This document shows, piece by piece, positions 1 to 13,868 of a stretch of 64,000 nucleotides of DNA (position 1 is the first letter of the stretch; each line of letters starts with the position of its first letter). The notes below the pieces were generated by a model, which was given only the letters and a program-made list of their open reading frames with translations, did not search any database and was not told the origin of the DNA. The stretch is taken from positions 62,001 through 126,000 of the forward strand of contig OENT01000116.1 of assembly GCA_900239685.1 (NCBI GenBank). Reading direction: 5' to 3'. The position numbers and the translations under genes are program-made. This DNA comes from Rotaria macrura. Lineage: Eukaryota; Rotifera; Eurotatoria; Philodinida; Philodinidae.

Positions 1-3000
1 TTTTGAAATATAAAATTCAATATAAATTTTCACTAACGAAAAATCATGACTTTTTTCGTTTGATTAATTTAAATTTAAAAAGTTTCCCATTAATCAACGA
101 TATTAAATATGATACAAATACGATTGATCAATATGCAACAAATATACATATGGAAAGTTTACATCAAGAAAAACGACAATTATTAACACAACTATTTAAA
201 AAATTAACATCGATCGGTTTATCATTTAAGAAAGGTTTATTGAATAAAAATTCTCAAAATTCATTTTCATTATCAATTGTCAATATAAAATTTTATGATA
301 TTGATCTAACGAATGCCTATGGTTTTATTAAAATGAAAAATAAAAAACTCATAGTTAATGATCGAATGAATATATTAGAAAAATTTTCTTCATTTTATCA
401 ACAAACAAATTCTAATTATTATCAAATTATCTATCAACATAATCAATTACGTTTATTAGAAAAAATCAATAAACTCGATACGATATTTTATCAACGTATA
501 CACGGCTTTATGGAGCATCTAATTAAAATTATATTCGAACAAAAAATACGTTTACATTGTTTCATTCAACAGTACGAACACTTTTCGAAAACATTCTCGA
601 TTTATTCAAAACAAAATTTTCAATATTCATTGAAGAATATGAAATCTATGGAAGAATTGTATCAAACAACAATATGTTTAATTGAAAGAATTCATTCGTT
701 TTTAGTTATTATTCAAGCAAGCCCAAAAAATAATTCCAATGAACAAATACCTATTATGGATCAATTACCAAATTATATTAATCTATTGAATTCAAAAGAT
801 ATCATTGATTTATTAGAAAAATTTTTAGAACGTTTAAATCTATTGATTTTCAAAATAAATCAATTTCATGAAAATATAATTGATCATCATCCATTTTTAC
901 ATGAAATTCATTGTTTACATGAAGAAATTTGTTTGACAAAAGAAAAAATATTCAATGTTATTGACAAATTATTCATTGATGAAAATAAATTTCCAAATGA
1001 TCAATTTATTGGACAATTAGCAAAGAATTTTATTGAAATATTCGAGCATTTCTGTCTGATTGATTTTATCAACGAAGAAAAAGGTTCGAAAAAAAAATAG
1101 TTTTTTTCTTCTTACGTTTCGTCTAAAGATTTTATCAATTAATATTGATTTCTGACTCGTGATTATCAGAAGCTTGTCGACGTTTTCTTTTTTGTAAATA
1201 AGAGGTAGTTACTGTATAGAACAACTACTAACATTCGTAAAGAATATTCCTATTGTGAGAATACAACTCGGTGTGAAAAAAATTTTTATATCACATCATG
1301 GTAAGTCAGATGAAAACAATAATTATGACCATGACCTACTCTCTCGGATAGAGCGCTTATGACCTGGAAAAGAAAAAAAAAATTTCTTTTCATGCATGTA
1401 TCTCGGTTTGAAAAGTTTAATAGAAAATATCTTACACTACAAATTCGAAATCTATGTGATCAATATGTTTTTTTTTATATATCGTTGAGTTTAATTCAAT
1501 TTCATATATACATTTTCGATAAATTTCCTGGTCTGACTACTCAACTACGTTAGATACTACTCAAATAGACAAAAAACCTTCATGTGATGAAATGCATGTG
1601 TTGCATAATTTATATCAATGTAGTTCTTTGAGTTTCGATTGAAAAAGAATCTTATTACCTATCAACTCAAATGACAGAAATTGACCTGTACTCTCATGAA
1701 TCTACATTTCTAATGTATTCGTTTATCAAAAAGATGCAAGTTAGTTTCGAATATCAATGTCATCTACACGTTTTCATCTAAATATACATGTAAATTGATA
1801 AAGATTATTTTCATTTAGAAATGGTTTCATCGACCACATCAAAACAATTAAAACGTTATAAAAAACGTTTAGTTACTGCTCTAAATGATCTATCTTTAAA
1901 TCTTCCATCGATTGAATCATCATCATCAGCATCAATGTGGCTTGTTCATTATTATAATTATTTAAATAGTTATATAAATCAAATTGATCTTCCTCATTTG
2001 ACATCATTAATCGGAAAAGGTTCCATTTTGAAATCAATGAAATTCTTTAATAATGTTCATTTACTAATCGAACAATTTCTATATCGTTTTATCTATTATC
2101 ATTATTGTACAACACAAATATACTTATCACTAAGCAATACATTTTTAACATTATTACGTGATGGCTTTCAAATGTCATCGGAAGAAAATGAGAAAGATCA
2201 AAATAATCAAGAACAAAAAAGTGAAGGTGGACCATGCGGAATGGGCGAAGGAAAAACTGAGAAAGATGCAAAAGATGTTTCGGATCAAATCGAAACAGAA
2301 GATCAACTGGACGAAACTAAAATGCCTGAACAAGAAAAGAAGGAAAATAACGATGAACAACAACCGAGTGTTGATGAAGAAAAAAATGGTATTGAAGTTT
2401 CCTTCGATTTCGAAGCAGCTTTAGAAGATCCATCGAATGGGTACGTAGTAAATTTCATTTTTTTCTTTCATTCATTATTAAATCATATTGTTACATGTCT
2501 ATTGGTTTTTATTTTCAAGAGAAAATAATGATGATATCGATGACGACGATGAAAATGAAAATGAAAATGAAAGTGAATCAAATGATGATAATATTGATGA
2601 TGAAATGGGTGATGTGAATGATGATGATCAAGGTGAAATATTCGATGAAAAAAAATGGGGCGACGAACCAGAAGAAGACGAAGAAGATCAACCAGTAAGT
2701 TTAACACTAATAGCTCTTTTATTTTTACTAATTAAGATAATCCGCTTTATTATTCTTTTCGGAAAGTCTTTCTCAAAACAAAATAACAAACTTTTATTTG
2801 AATAATAATGCAAATCACAGATAAATCTATATGTCTAGAGTTTTAGTGCATTTTATGAAAACATGATTTACCGAGTAAATGTTCGAGTTTTATAAGATCA
2901 GTTCACCATTTTTTTAGTTAATTATTCAAGTTCGATATTTGTCAAAGTTAAACAGATTTCGTTTAGAGTCTAATTTGAGGAACAGTGAAAATAGCATGAA

Positions 3001-6000
3001 CGAAGATCAATCAAGAAAACGAATATTTAAATCGTATGCAATTTTCTAATCTGATATTCGAACATTACTCTTGTGTCCATGATCAAATTTTCAATCAAGT
3101 AGAATGTCATTTGCCGGAGATATTCAACTATGAAATGTTAAAATTAGCTCGTTTAGTATGTGTATATGTCAAAGTTCTTTGTTGGATTCTATTCTATAGA
3201 TTTGATACTTCTTTGAATTGAAATTTTTTGAAAGAATAACTTGTTTTGGAAAGTAAGATAAGTTCTGACGTGTTTTAATTAACAAATTACACTGTCGTAA
3301 GAAATGAAAGAAATCGCTGAAGAAGAAAAATAAGTGCCCAATAGGAAATGAGACCTTGAAATATCATTCTGAGTTTTTACTTAAATTGATATATTTTCAT
3401 TTTTATGAGAAACGACTTTCCTGAAGGGAAACGCGAGGGTCTTTTGAAAATTGCATTTTTTATTCTTGACGCTTAGCATATAATGTCGATACCTTGAACA
3501 TGTCTACACATCCGGATAGCTTGAAAAATGTCTTATAATGTAGATACAATTTATTCCTTACTTCTGTAATTACCCAGAACAAAGTATTCAATTTTGAACC
3601 CTATATGATCATCCTGAATTTGCTGACATAGATATTTCATGACCTTCGTTGTTGGCATTAATCCTTTCTTCTCGTGTCATCAGTTTAGTGTAATCACATT
3701 ACATTTTCTAATATTCAAAGGCTTTTCTTTTCTTAAACTACATAAAAATGTTGAATTTTAAAAATCAAAAAAGAAAAAAACAATCAGTTTCTTTGACTTG
3801 GATAAACGAAAGATAGCGGCACATTATCAAATGATCATAGAACAACAAAAATGTTAATACGTCCGTATTCTTCTAATTTGCACTTTCGCATAGTTCGACA
3901 TTTTGCATTGAATTTTTCGATTATTAAATATGTAGTCTTATTTACATCGTCCGAAAATATGTTAGGGAAATGATCTTGTTCGCAGTACTATGTATTTCCT
4001 CTAGGATGAACGCATTAGTTGATTTTCATCCATTCGAATTGTCTTGACATTCATTTCTTAGTGATTTTAATTTTTTTATAAAAGATGAAATTCTTGTAGA
4101 GCATGTTTCGTTCACTATAGTTGAAGATTTCGAAAAATATCGAGCTATCACGTATCATCTATGAACGTAGTTATGTTTCTTTGTGATTGATATACCAGAT
4201 CTGTTTAATTACGTTCGATATTAAACATTAACAAGAAATATAATATAACATCTTCGAAATTTTACTCGCTATGGTTTGCAAAAGCATCGATGAACATATT
4301 TTTTCCTACTGTTTTGATAAAAAATAAACATCGATGTTTATCTTGTTCGATATTAAAAATGAGCCCAAAATTTCATTTTTGTTAAATCTATTTCTAGAAT
4401 GATTTACATTACTAGTAAAATTATTGTTCATTTCAATAAGATCACATTAAATTAAGTAAAAAAGTCAACCGAATGGTCCAGCAGATTTTGACATTTCTTC
4501 TGCAGCGTATCTCATGCATCATAATTTGTCACACACGTCAAAGTTGACAGTTTAATTCATTTATTCAAAAGAGGAAATTCAGAATTTGTCCGCATAAGTA
4601 GCTTCTTTAATCTGTATCATCCTTTGAGATATATAGAAAATTTTCTGTCACTCTATATATACTTAATGAAAAAAATATGTTCTAAGGAACATGCATTACT
4701 TTTTTTACACAAGCCATTTTTAATTTCTATTCATCACAATAGAAAAAGAAAAGGAGGATTTTTCAAAACAAAGCTCCCAATAGTTTTATGAGATGCTTGA
4801 AGAAAGCACGCGAAAATTTTTCAGCCCTATAATACTCATATCTAGATTTACACATCACAGTTTATCAATATTGAAATGATTGCATATTTTCATGATGCTG
4901 TCATTTACTTTCTCTAGAAACCAAATGAAACTGATAAATCAACTGGTAAAGATAAACGACAACCGGATGGTCTTTCTGCTAAAGATGAACAATTAGATTT
5001 AACAGAAGACTCAATAGAAGAAAATCCTGAAACAGCTAATAATAATGTTGAAGATCAACCACCGGAAGCAACGCAAAATGATTTTAATTCTACTGAAGAT
5101 GAACCTTTAGAACTGCCAGAAAATATGGACTTGGATGGTACCGATGGAAAAGATGAAAATCCAGATGATCCAAATCTTCCTGAAGATGAAAATATGGATT
5201 TAAAAAATGAACAAGAAGAAGAAAATGATCCTGACGAACAAATCAATGATGACGATGAAGATAATAGTAGTGCAACGAAAAATCAAATATCGGATCTACC
5301 AGAAAATCTTCCCGAACAAGAACAAGATCAATTAGAACAATCGGCGTTAACTCAAGATAAAAACAACGCTAATATTGATACATTAAATCAGCCAAGTGAA
5401 CCTCAACAGAAATTAGCCAATGCTGAAACATTCGAAGAACAGAAAAAGAAAATGCAAGAAAATACTGGTGAATCATCATCAGCAAATAAAACATCTCAAA
5501 CACAACAAATATCATCATCATCAAATAAAAATAATCAATTAACACAAGAATTAAATCAAGATCAACAATCGAATGATATCAATAAATCATCGAATCAATC
5601 TAATGAACAACGTACATTAAGTGAAATAGCATCATTGATTGATCAAAATATCAAAGCAGCATTCGACATTGAACAAAATGAAGATCAAACACCAATCGAT
5701 GATATACCTGCATTAGATAATAATACGTCTGATGATCAACAAACACAAATCTATGCACATGCAAAAAATATTCCTCAAGATCTTCAACAACAAAAACAAA
5801 TTCTTGATTCAGCTACTGACGAACAAACAAAAAATCGTCAAGACCAAGATAATTGTCAAACAAAACCACCTGAACCAATGATCATAGATGATGAACAACA
5901 ACAACAGCAGCAACAACAACAAGAAAAAAAACCGATGAATTCTAAATTACAAAAAGAACCAATACAAAAAACAAAGTCTTCCATAAATCATGAACAAACA

Positions 6001-7464
6001 TCATTAACTAACGATGAAAATAATGATATTTCATCTATTGATAAACCTTACATATCAACAGTAACGGTTGAACATCAATTTGATTATGTATCTCAAGTTA
6101 AACCATTAACAAATAATTTAACGGAACAAATCGAATATCAACTAGAAGAATTTTATACACATATGAATGATAATCTTAATGATATCAATGATACTGAACA
6201 ACTTTGGACACAATTAGAATATCTAACACAACCGTACGTTTATGAACTGTGTGAACAATTACGTCTTTTACTTGAACCAACGCAACGTACGAAATATTCG
6301 GGTGACTATCGTACAGGCAAACGTTTAAATATGAAACGTATTATACCATATATAGCATCAGATTTTCGTAAAGATCGAATATGGTTAAGACGTTTAAAAC
6401 CATCGAAAAGACAATATCAATTAATATTAGCTATTGATGATAGTCAATCGATGGATAACTTACAAGTTAAACGTTTAGCTTTGGAATCATTAATTTTACT
6501 TGGACAAACATTAAATTTACTAGATGTAGGACAATTTGGTATTGTTTCATTTGGACAATTTATAAGAGTTTTACAACCATTGAGTCAAAATTTTAATCAT
6601 CATAATGGTATTCAAGTGCTTCAACAATTAAAATTTGATCAAACTAAAACACTGCTTGCTGACGTAAGAATTTACAGTCGTGTTTTTTTTTCTGTCTTTT
6701 CTTTACTTAGGGGGAGAAAAATGAAAAGTAACAGCGAATAATAAATTTCAGATAGATTTTATATAGCTAGTCTAGAATAAGGATTTTATTTTTTGATAGC
6801 GAACTCTTAAACATATATAAAGATAATGAACTCTTCAAGATTTCATAAAAATAAATAGTTAAGTGTTTAAGGCTTTATTATCTTTATGACTGTATGGGGG
6901 CAATGAAAAATTCTAGCGAGGGTTTATCATGTGGTGTTTCATGTTTAATACTATCTTTGTTCTAAATTTTCTTCGCCTTTTCTTTTACAGTTGATGGAAT
7001 CAGTAACACATACATTTAGTAAAGAAAAACTTCAAACATCCAATCCACTATCACAATTATTAATAATCTTATCCGATGGTCGCGGTTTAACCGTGTCCGG
7101 TAAAGATCGTTTATTGAAAAGTGTTCGACATGCAATGTCGCAGAACATATTCGTTGTTTTTGTTATACTCGATAATATAAATCATGAAAAGTCATCATCC
7201 ATCTTTCAAATAAACGAAGCAGTATTCATTGGTGATAAAGTAAGTGGCATTAGTAATACGAGCAAAAATTGAAAACAAGTTGTAAAAAAAGCAAACGAAA
7301 ATCATAAAATTTTCTTCTAGGTTGAATTTCATCCATATTTGGATAGTTTTCCATTTCCATATTACTTAGTAATACAAAATTTAGAAATGTTACCTCGTGC
7401 ATTAATTGATGTCTTAAGACAATTTCTTGAACTAACTACAACCAATAACAACAGTAACCAGTGA
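1..7464 (+). CDS. MDN1: Midasin C-terminal part (AAA+ ribosome-assembly ATPase), 5' truncated by window edge
   Basis: Midasin (Rea1/Mdn1) is a giant dynein-like AAA+ ATPase that strips assembly factors from pre-60S ribosomes in the nucleus. Its C-terminal MIDAS domain grips UBL-domain partners (family knowledge). Exons inferred from GT-AG sites and phase: 3-1083, 1819-2440, 2520-2694, 4918-6663, 6991-7239, 7321-7464; together 1338 codons plus TGA. Seen: a helical linker region (exon 1), the signature GMGEG...KDVSDQIE...EDQL near 2238-2310, a long Asp/Glu-rich tract (exons 2-4), a Gln run, then the VWA/MIDAS domain with AIDDSQSM at about 6433-6453, LSDGRGL in exon 5 and FPFPYYLVI in exon 6. 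All six junctions keep frame. The first donor (GTTCGA at 1084) is weak, so the link of exon 1 to exon 2 is the least certain part. Introns are 735, 79, 2223, 327 and 81 nt. The ATPase ring lies left of the window. Confidence 0.92.
2695..4917 (+). other. Large 2.2-kb intron within the midasin acidic region
   Basis: The donor is CCA|GTAAGT and the acceptor TTTCTCTAG|AAACCA. Both flanks are in phase 0 and continue the acidic domain. I see no convincing coding exon, RNA gene or transposon inside. The longest open stretch (3036-3221) has no recognisable protein features. Confidence 0.75.
5896..5922 (+). repeat. CAA/CAG polyglutamine run in midasin
   Basis: Nine consecutive Gln codons (CAA with two central CAG) lie in the acidic, low-complexity linker ahead of the MIDAS domain. 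The run is probably length-variable. Confidence 0.85.
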
Positions 7465-8420
7465 TGTTGTTTTTTCTTTTTGTTATGATTGATTGTTATC
7501 TTCTTCTTTTTTGTTTTGTTTTGTTTTGTTGTTATTATTCAACAAAAAAAAAAGAAAGAAAGAATAATTTTTGAACAATAGTTATGTTTTATTTTTTTTT
7601 CTTTTGTCGAGCAAAACTGAAACATCCATTCACTGAGATTAACTGTCAATAACTATATACATGTATTTTCTATTAAGTATTTTCCCAATGGAAAACATTG
7701 AAAATTAGTTTCTTTCTATTTTCTAGGAAGACTTTGAGAAACAGATATTATTTCATCAACTAGTTGATTTTAAATTTAGAAAAATAGTAATTATTACTTT
7801 GCCCACGTCGAGAGAAAATAGAATACATTATGCAGAGTTTCTGGAGAAATTAGCATTTTCTTTTCTATTTTGTCAATACACCGGAGTGTATGAGGAAACT
7901 AAAAGCTTATTTTAATGGTGTGCTCAGGAAGTATGAAGTAGATCCATTGTTTAGAGATGGCATTGGCATTCATTTCTTTGACACAGCATGCTCATTATTT
8001 TTCTTTTTTTTTTATCTAAATATGTCCTGGGGTTCTGAAGTATCTGAGAAGACAATCAAGTCTATTTTATAGCATCTCTTTCTTTTGTTTTTTTCTTATC
8101 TTACATTAGCCAAGACATTTGTCAAAATGACGGAATTTCTCTGTTGATCAACTTTATCAAGTAACTGACATATATCATCATTGAATAGTTCCATAATTGA
8201 AGTAGAAAATTTGTTTCAGTCCTTAGGCTATTGAATTCATTTCGGATGTTTTATTATTAACATGAATAGTTTTTTTCTTATTTATATTTTAGATATTTTT
8301 AGATATCTTGACCTGTTATTTCATCAATAAGAGTTCCTCGTCGAATGTGATGATTGTCTTAAGTATCATTGTACTTTCGATTAACAGTAATGTATTTATT
8401 TTTCCTATCTTATGAATGTC

Positions 8421-8426
8421 AATAAA
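8421..8426 (+). terminator. Polyadenylation signal AATAAA, candidate for midasin
   Basis: This is the first AATAAA downstream of the midasin stop, about 960 nt away. A 3'UTR of that length would be needed, so the assignment is weak. Confidence 0.3.
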
Positions 8427-10388
8427 GTCCAAAAGAATATTAAAATAATAAAATAATATTCTCTGGTATTCATTAAGTTAAGCTACGGTTTTCTTTCTTG
8501 TTTAATACATTCAACATATTGTTCCTAATCGAATTTCATTTACATGTATAAATGTTTTGGTCTCAGTAAGAAAACTAAGAAAGAACATCGGAAGAAGCTT
8601 GATGAATATCTGTTGAGACAAAGAAGTACTCGAATATTAATGTAATAAGCGCTGTCTCTTTCTATCAAATTTTTGTATTCCCATATGTCCGATGTTTTTC
8701 TGGCTATCTAAAAAGACGGAATCTGTAGAATTCATCTACTGAAAAACACGAGGATGTTCTTAATTCTAGTTAATTTAACAAAGATTGTAAAGAATCTCTG
8801 ATGTCAAAGAACTCGCATCATTCATTAAAGAATGCAACAGAAATAAATGGAAGATTTTTCCAGTTTGATTTCGTCTATTTTTCTTTATGTTTAGCCTTGA
8901 ATTCCTTAATAGGCATGGTACTTAGTTCGTTGCCATATCTATGGGAAGATAAAATTATCGGGAAGTTTTGAGTTGTCACCTCTATGTATGTGAATAGATA
9001 GTACTCAGTTGTATATGTCCATAGGTCGTGTTCTTTTTTTTCTTTTTACTTCGGAAGAAAAGAAAAAAGAAAAGAAAAACCACATCAGACAAAAGAATTG
9101 AGAAAAGCTTTTTTTTTCTTTTTTTTTCCTTCGTTCTCTACATTTTTTTCTGATTTATACTATTAGATTTCCTTGCTTTATTGGACTTCTTCTTGTAAGA
9201 GACAAGCAAAACTAACATCGCTGGGAGAACGAGGAATGAAGAAGAATTCTACCAAGCTGAAGAAACAGAAAAAAAAGAAAAGAAAAATAGAATAGAAAGA
9301 ACAAGTAAATGGATACACAGAGCCCAACTGGTGCTTGTAGCTGTTCTTAGTAGCCAATCTTTTTTCCCATTTGTCAATTACCAAACGAAGATTTGGGCTA
9401 TCACCTTCATTATGAATACAAAAAAAAACATCCACAGTTTTCCTTATTATTCTTGAATTAACTCAGCAGTATTTGTGCCATAAAAACATCTATACATTTG
9501 GTTTTTTTTCAATATTTCTAGATAGTCTCAAAACGTGATCGACATCGTTTTTTTCGGTAAGAATGAATATTCTTTTGGCGCATTGTTAACAAAAAAATGG
9601 AAAATTGTTTCAACAACGATCTAATTATATCGGGACTAATAATTTAACATATCTCTATATAATTTTGATTCTGTAAAGAATATAGAATGAATAGACAATG
9701 AGACAAGCTATATTAGAAAAAATGAAGAAAGGCTGAATACATTTTATGCATGCAAATGCTTAGGAAGGAATGCAGAGCATGATGTGGATAATAATAAAAG
9801 ATGGAATGCTCATTCATAAAGTATTAAATTAGATAACTATATCCTTACTTAAGCTACCGAGTTCTGAAATGATTCGATTGTCTTTTCTTTTTATTTCTCG
9901 AAACTAAAAGCAATTTTCTCGGTGCTATTCTTTTATGAAAGAAGAAAACAACCGATTCAGGATGTGTTTCCTTAGTGTTGTTGTTGTTGTTCTACGTCGT
10001 TATTTGCAAGCTATTACTGATTATAAATGATAAGAAACATGAATAGAAAATAGACATGTCGGAAAAAAATCGACGTAGAAAAGCTTTTTTTCTCTGTTAT
10101 TGTCTGATCACTGTTGTTATTTTTTCTAATGATAATTTTCTGTGGTCTTAATTTAGTCGCTTAACTATAAGCGATCAAGCAAAAACACGAGATCGTTAAA
10201 AAAACCGACAATGTAGCGACAAAAAAAGGAATAATTGCTAACAGCCATTCCTGTTTGTTTCTATCAAGGGAGTCTCACTCACTAGACTAATATTCTTCTT
10301 TTTTCCCGTTTTTTTTCTTTTCTCGCGGCATTCCTGCATTGTATGTATGACGTGAGTGATTTTGCCTTTTTCATATAGACAAGATATT

Positions 10389-10509
10389 TATATATATATA
10401 TATAAGGCGACAGCAAACAAGATTTGTGGTTCTTTTTTTCATCCATTTATTCGTGCAACTTACCATCCTTTCAATTCTAAACCATCATCATTAACAACAT
10501 GTCGTAAGT
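10389..10509 (+). promoter_or_regulatory. Candidate promoter and short first exon ending in a strong donor
   Basis: A TATA-like run (about 10390-10405, ending TATAAGGCG) is followed about 95 nt later by ATGTC|GTAAGT, an ATG at 10499 directly abutting a consensus 5' splice site at 10504. Splicing to the acceptor at 12159-12161 would give a 29-codon reading frame that overlaps and is out of frame with the PKA-R start. If real, this is therefore a 5'UTR exon with an upstream ORF rather than an alternative N-terminus. No other downstream exon was recognised. Confidence 0.35.
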
Positions 10510-12132
10510 AACATATAATACAAAAACAAAAACAAGAACAATAGATTTTTAATGTATTTGGTGAAGACTGTGCTACTACTACTTTCACTGATGTTGCCAA
10601 TATTACAAATATTAAGCACCTCATGTCAAGTGTAGGATATGCACATTGCTTCTTATTCTAAGGAAGAAAAGCCAAATTACCTGAGGTGAAAAATTCGACT
10701 ATATGTAATAAACGTGTCTCTCATACGTGTATGGACAGGTAAAGAGTAAGACGCGAAAAACAGATTATGCAGTCATATCAGCTTGTCATGCCTGGATAGG
10801 TATTCGATGTACATTTCATACATATTAAGTCAATATAAAGGCAGTCCATATCTTTATTTTTTACATATGGAGGAGATAATTCAATCAAAATTTTTATTAT
10901 GTTTGCCTTTCTATTTGAAATGAGAAGCAAAATTTCCATATGCATTTTTATGTTTCTTTTCTATTTTGTTTTAAAACGCAGCTGTTGATTTGTGCATTAG
11001 TATGTATCTTGGTGTTTATGATAGATCAGTAGAAGATTTTGTTGTTTCGAAAGAATACAATAATAAATTGTATTTTTCAAATATGGACAAAGAAAAACAG
11101 TTCTATTCCTTGACATGGATTAAATGAATCAGCACATCAATCAGATTTTTATAAACTTTCTTCTTTGCTTTGTTTATCTTAGTTAATTCTTTTCCAACGA
11201 TTCAAATGTAAAATATTGACACAAATAATTGTTTTCTATTTGCGAAGACGAACTTATTTAATAATCGATTATAGCGATAGCAACTTTTTTCCAAGACATC
11301 ATTTTTTATGCTAATAATAGCTATTAGTCGGCATCTTCTCTGTTGTATTCAATTGTTGATTTTAAAGAGATACTTGTCATTCCGTAAATGTCACATATAT
11401 CGATGAAAACTACGATTCCTATTTTTCTACAATAAAATCGAGAAAGAAAACGAAAAAATATAGAGGAGAGAAGAGTTAGAGGAGGGAGAATGGCACTTAT
11501 GTCGATTACGAGAGGACAAAAATGTCTAGCTGCTATTCAGTCATAAACTAAGTAAAAAATTGAAATTGGTATTTATCCATACGTGTTTTTTTTTCTTTCG
11601 TTCTTTTCTCTTTGCTTATTTCATTTTCAAATCGTTTTATTGTCTTTTGTCAGTTACATTCATTTTGTCTATAAAAGTCATTTATTATTTTATCATTCTC
11701 TTTCGTCACGCCATTATGAAAGTCTGTCTACACATATATCCATAAGATTCGTGAAGATGAGAGCGACAACATTATCATCATGATCAAAAATGACAATAAC
11801 AAAATGAGAAGAAGAGAAGAAAGTGTTAGTTGTTCGGAATTTTTCTGTATCTTCATATTTTCATACACTACGATGTCTTTCATTACTGAGTTACATCGCT
11901 TGAAGCACTAGTTGTATTGATGTTGGATATGACTTATTTTTGCGCTTTTTTCTCTGGTTCGACCTTGATTGATTCTATCTCTGTTTCACACACATATGCA
12001 CGCACACTGTCGAGAAGAGAACATTTTTTTTTATTGTGTTCTGTTCTATGCCGACGGTTGCCACTATCGTTCGGCATTCTACAATTCAATTGCGTTTTCT
12101 CTTTTACTGTTAGTTTTCTTCTTAATGTTGAC

Positions 12133-12154
12133 ATATATATATATATATATATAT
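12133..12154. repeat. (AT)11 microsatellite upstream of PKA-R
   Basis: A perfect dinucleotide run ending 4 nt before the CAG acceptor (12159-12161) of the PKA-R leader. It occupies the place of a polypyrimidine tract. Confidence 0.9.
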
Positions 12155-12199
12155 GTTTCAGGCTTCCATCGATCATCACATCTAAAGAAATAAATAATC

Positions 12200-13572
12200 A
12201 TGGTCGACAATACATCGTCGTCCGAGCAGACCGTACGCGATTGTGAAGCTTATATTGCAAAGCATGATATCCAAAATCTATTACGTGACTGTATCGTTCA
12301 ATTATGTTTAAAAAAACCATCGAATCCAATACAATTTCTTGCTGATTATTTTGATAAACTTGGTAATCAAACAACAACGTCATCAACAGCATCAACAACT
12401 AAAAAGTCTACTATGCGTCAACAACAAACCGCATCACCGACTGAATCAACAAGTAAACAACAATCAGCAAATGGCAGTGTTGCTGGGGAAAATGATGATC
12501 TTGGTGATTTAAATGAAGCAAGTGGTGGCAGTGCAAGTACTCATCAAAATCAAACAACCACTTCATCAGTTAAAACACGTGAACGTCGTGGTGCAGTCTC
12601 CGCTGAACCCTATAAAGAAGAGGATGCAACGTCCTACGTTAAAACTGTTATACCAAAAGATTATTCAACCATGCAAGCATTGAGTAAAGCTATACAATCG
12701 AATTTATTATTTTCACATTTGGATGATAGTGAAAAATCGGACATATTCGATGCCATGCAACCGTTTAATTATAAATCCGACGAAACCATTATTCAACAAG
12801 GTGAAGAAGGAGATTACTTCTATATTATTGATCAAGGTGAAGTCGAAGTTTATGTTAATAATAAGTGTGTCACAGCTATATCAGACGGTGGAAGCTTTGG
12901 TGAACTAGCACTTATTTATGGTACACCGCGTGCAGCAACAATTAAGGCTAAAACGGAGTGTAAATTATGGGCTATTGATAGAAAAGTAAATATTCGTTAA
13001 TGTTTCTTGCTTGACGGATAGAAAAGTGTATTGAAAAATGTTCTTCTCTCTCTAGACTTATCGCCGCATTTTAATGGGTTCAACAATTAAGAAACGTAAA
13101 ATGTACGAAGAATTTTTATCGAAAGTTAAAATTCTTCAAGAACTTGATCAATGGGAGCGTTTGACTGTTGCTGATGCTCTAGAACCTGTACAATTTAGTG
13201 ATGGTGATAATATTGTTGTACAAGGTGAAAAAGGAAATGACTTCTTTATTATTGCTGAAGGTAAATATAAATATAAATTTCCTTGTTTGTTGCTTTTTCA
13301 CAGATAATTTTTGTTTAGGAACTGCTATTGTCTATCAGAAACCATCTGATGATGAGCCAGCTGTCGAAGTATCAAAATTAGGTCCTTCTGATTACTTTGG
13401 TGAAATAGCTTTATTATTTGACCGACCTCGAGCTGCTACTGTTAAAGCTAAAGGGCCATTAAAATGCGTTAAAATGGATCGTAATCGATTTGAACGTGTA
13501 CTTGGACCTATATCGGATATTCTTAAGCGTAATGTAGCACAATATAATTCTTTTATTAATTTGGCTGTTTGA
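12200..13572 (+). CDS. PRKAR1: cAMP-dependent protein kinase type I regulatory subunit
   Basis: Holds the PKA catalytic subunit inactive until cAMP binds (cytosol, or anchored to AKAPs). Exons 12200-12985, 13056-13260 and 13319-13572 give 414 aa, against about 380 in vertebrate RI. Seen: the dimerisation/docking domain (residues 13-52; [15 protein letters not shown]), with Cys15 and Cys36 at the places of the RI interchain disulfides; a Ser/Thr/Gln-rich linker (about 56-125), which explains the extra length; the inhibitor site RRGAV at 129-133, a type I pseudosubstrate; and two cyclic-nucleotide-binding domains with phosphate cassettes [15 protein letters not shown] (233-247) and [15 protein letters not shown] in exon 3. 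The C-terminus YNSFINLAV is typical of RI. An in-frame TAA just upstream of ATG 12200 fixes the start. Both introns are short (70 and 58 nt). Confidence 0.96.
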
Positions 13573-13628
13573 AAAACAACGAACAATATAAAATATATAT
13601 AAATAGATCTATCAATAGTGGAGCGAAA

Positions 13629-13634
13629 AATAAA
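13629..13634 (+). terminator. Polyadenylation signal AATAAA for PKA-R
   Basis: AATAAA 57 nt after the PKA-R stop, followed by a long pyrimidine-rich stretch (about 13660-13815). Confidence 0.5.
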
Positions 13635-13868
13635 AAAACAACATATTCTTTGTCTCTATGTTCTTTTTTCCTTTCGTTGTCAATCGTTCGTTTATGTTCT
13701 CTCTTTTAAACACAAAAAATATCAAGATTTGCATGTCTTCTCTCTCTCTCTCTTTCTCTCTTTTACTTGCCGTTTTCTTTTATTGCTTTTTTTTCTCTTT
13801 TGTCTTTTTAAAAAAAAATCTTAAAATATATTTGCGTATTATTTGATGTTTCGTATTTTCTCTAATTT

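Larger units (their letters stand above)
7465..12161. other. Intergenic region between midasin and PKA-R, with 5'UTR/promoter candidates
   Basis: No recognisable coding exon in 4.7 kb. The first 150 nt after midasin are T/A homopolymer-rich. A polyadenylation hexamer lies at 8421. A promoter/first-exon candidate is at 10389-10509, a second TATA-like TATAAAAG at 11669-11676, and an (AT)11 tract ends just before the acceptor at 12159-12161. Open stretches at 7890-8072, 9178-9435 and 11560-11783 have low-complexity, Phe-rich translations and look spurious. Confidence 0.5.

Noticed and set aside
2158..2707. Overlapping proteins in other frames of the midasin acidic exons
   Set aside because: Lys- or His/Phe-rich translations are mirror images of the Asp/Glu-rich midasin reading; the correct frame matches midasin.
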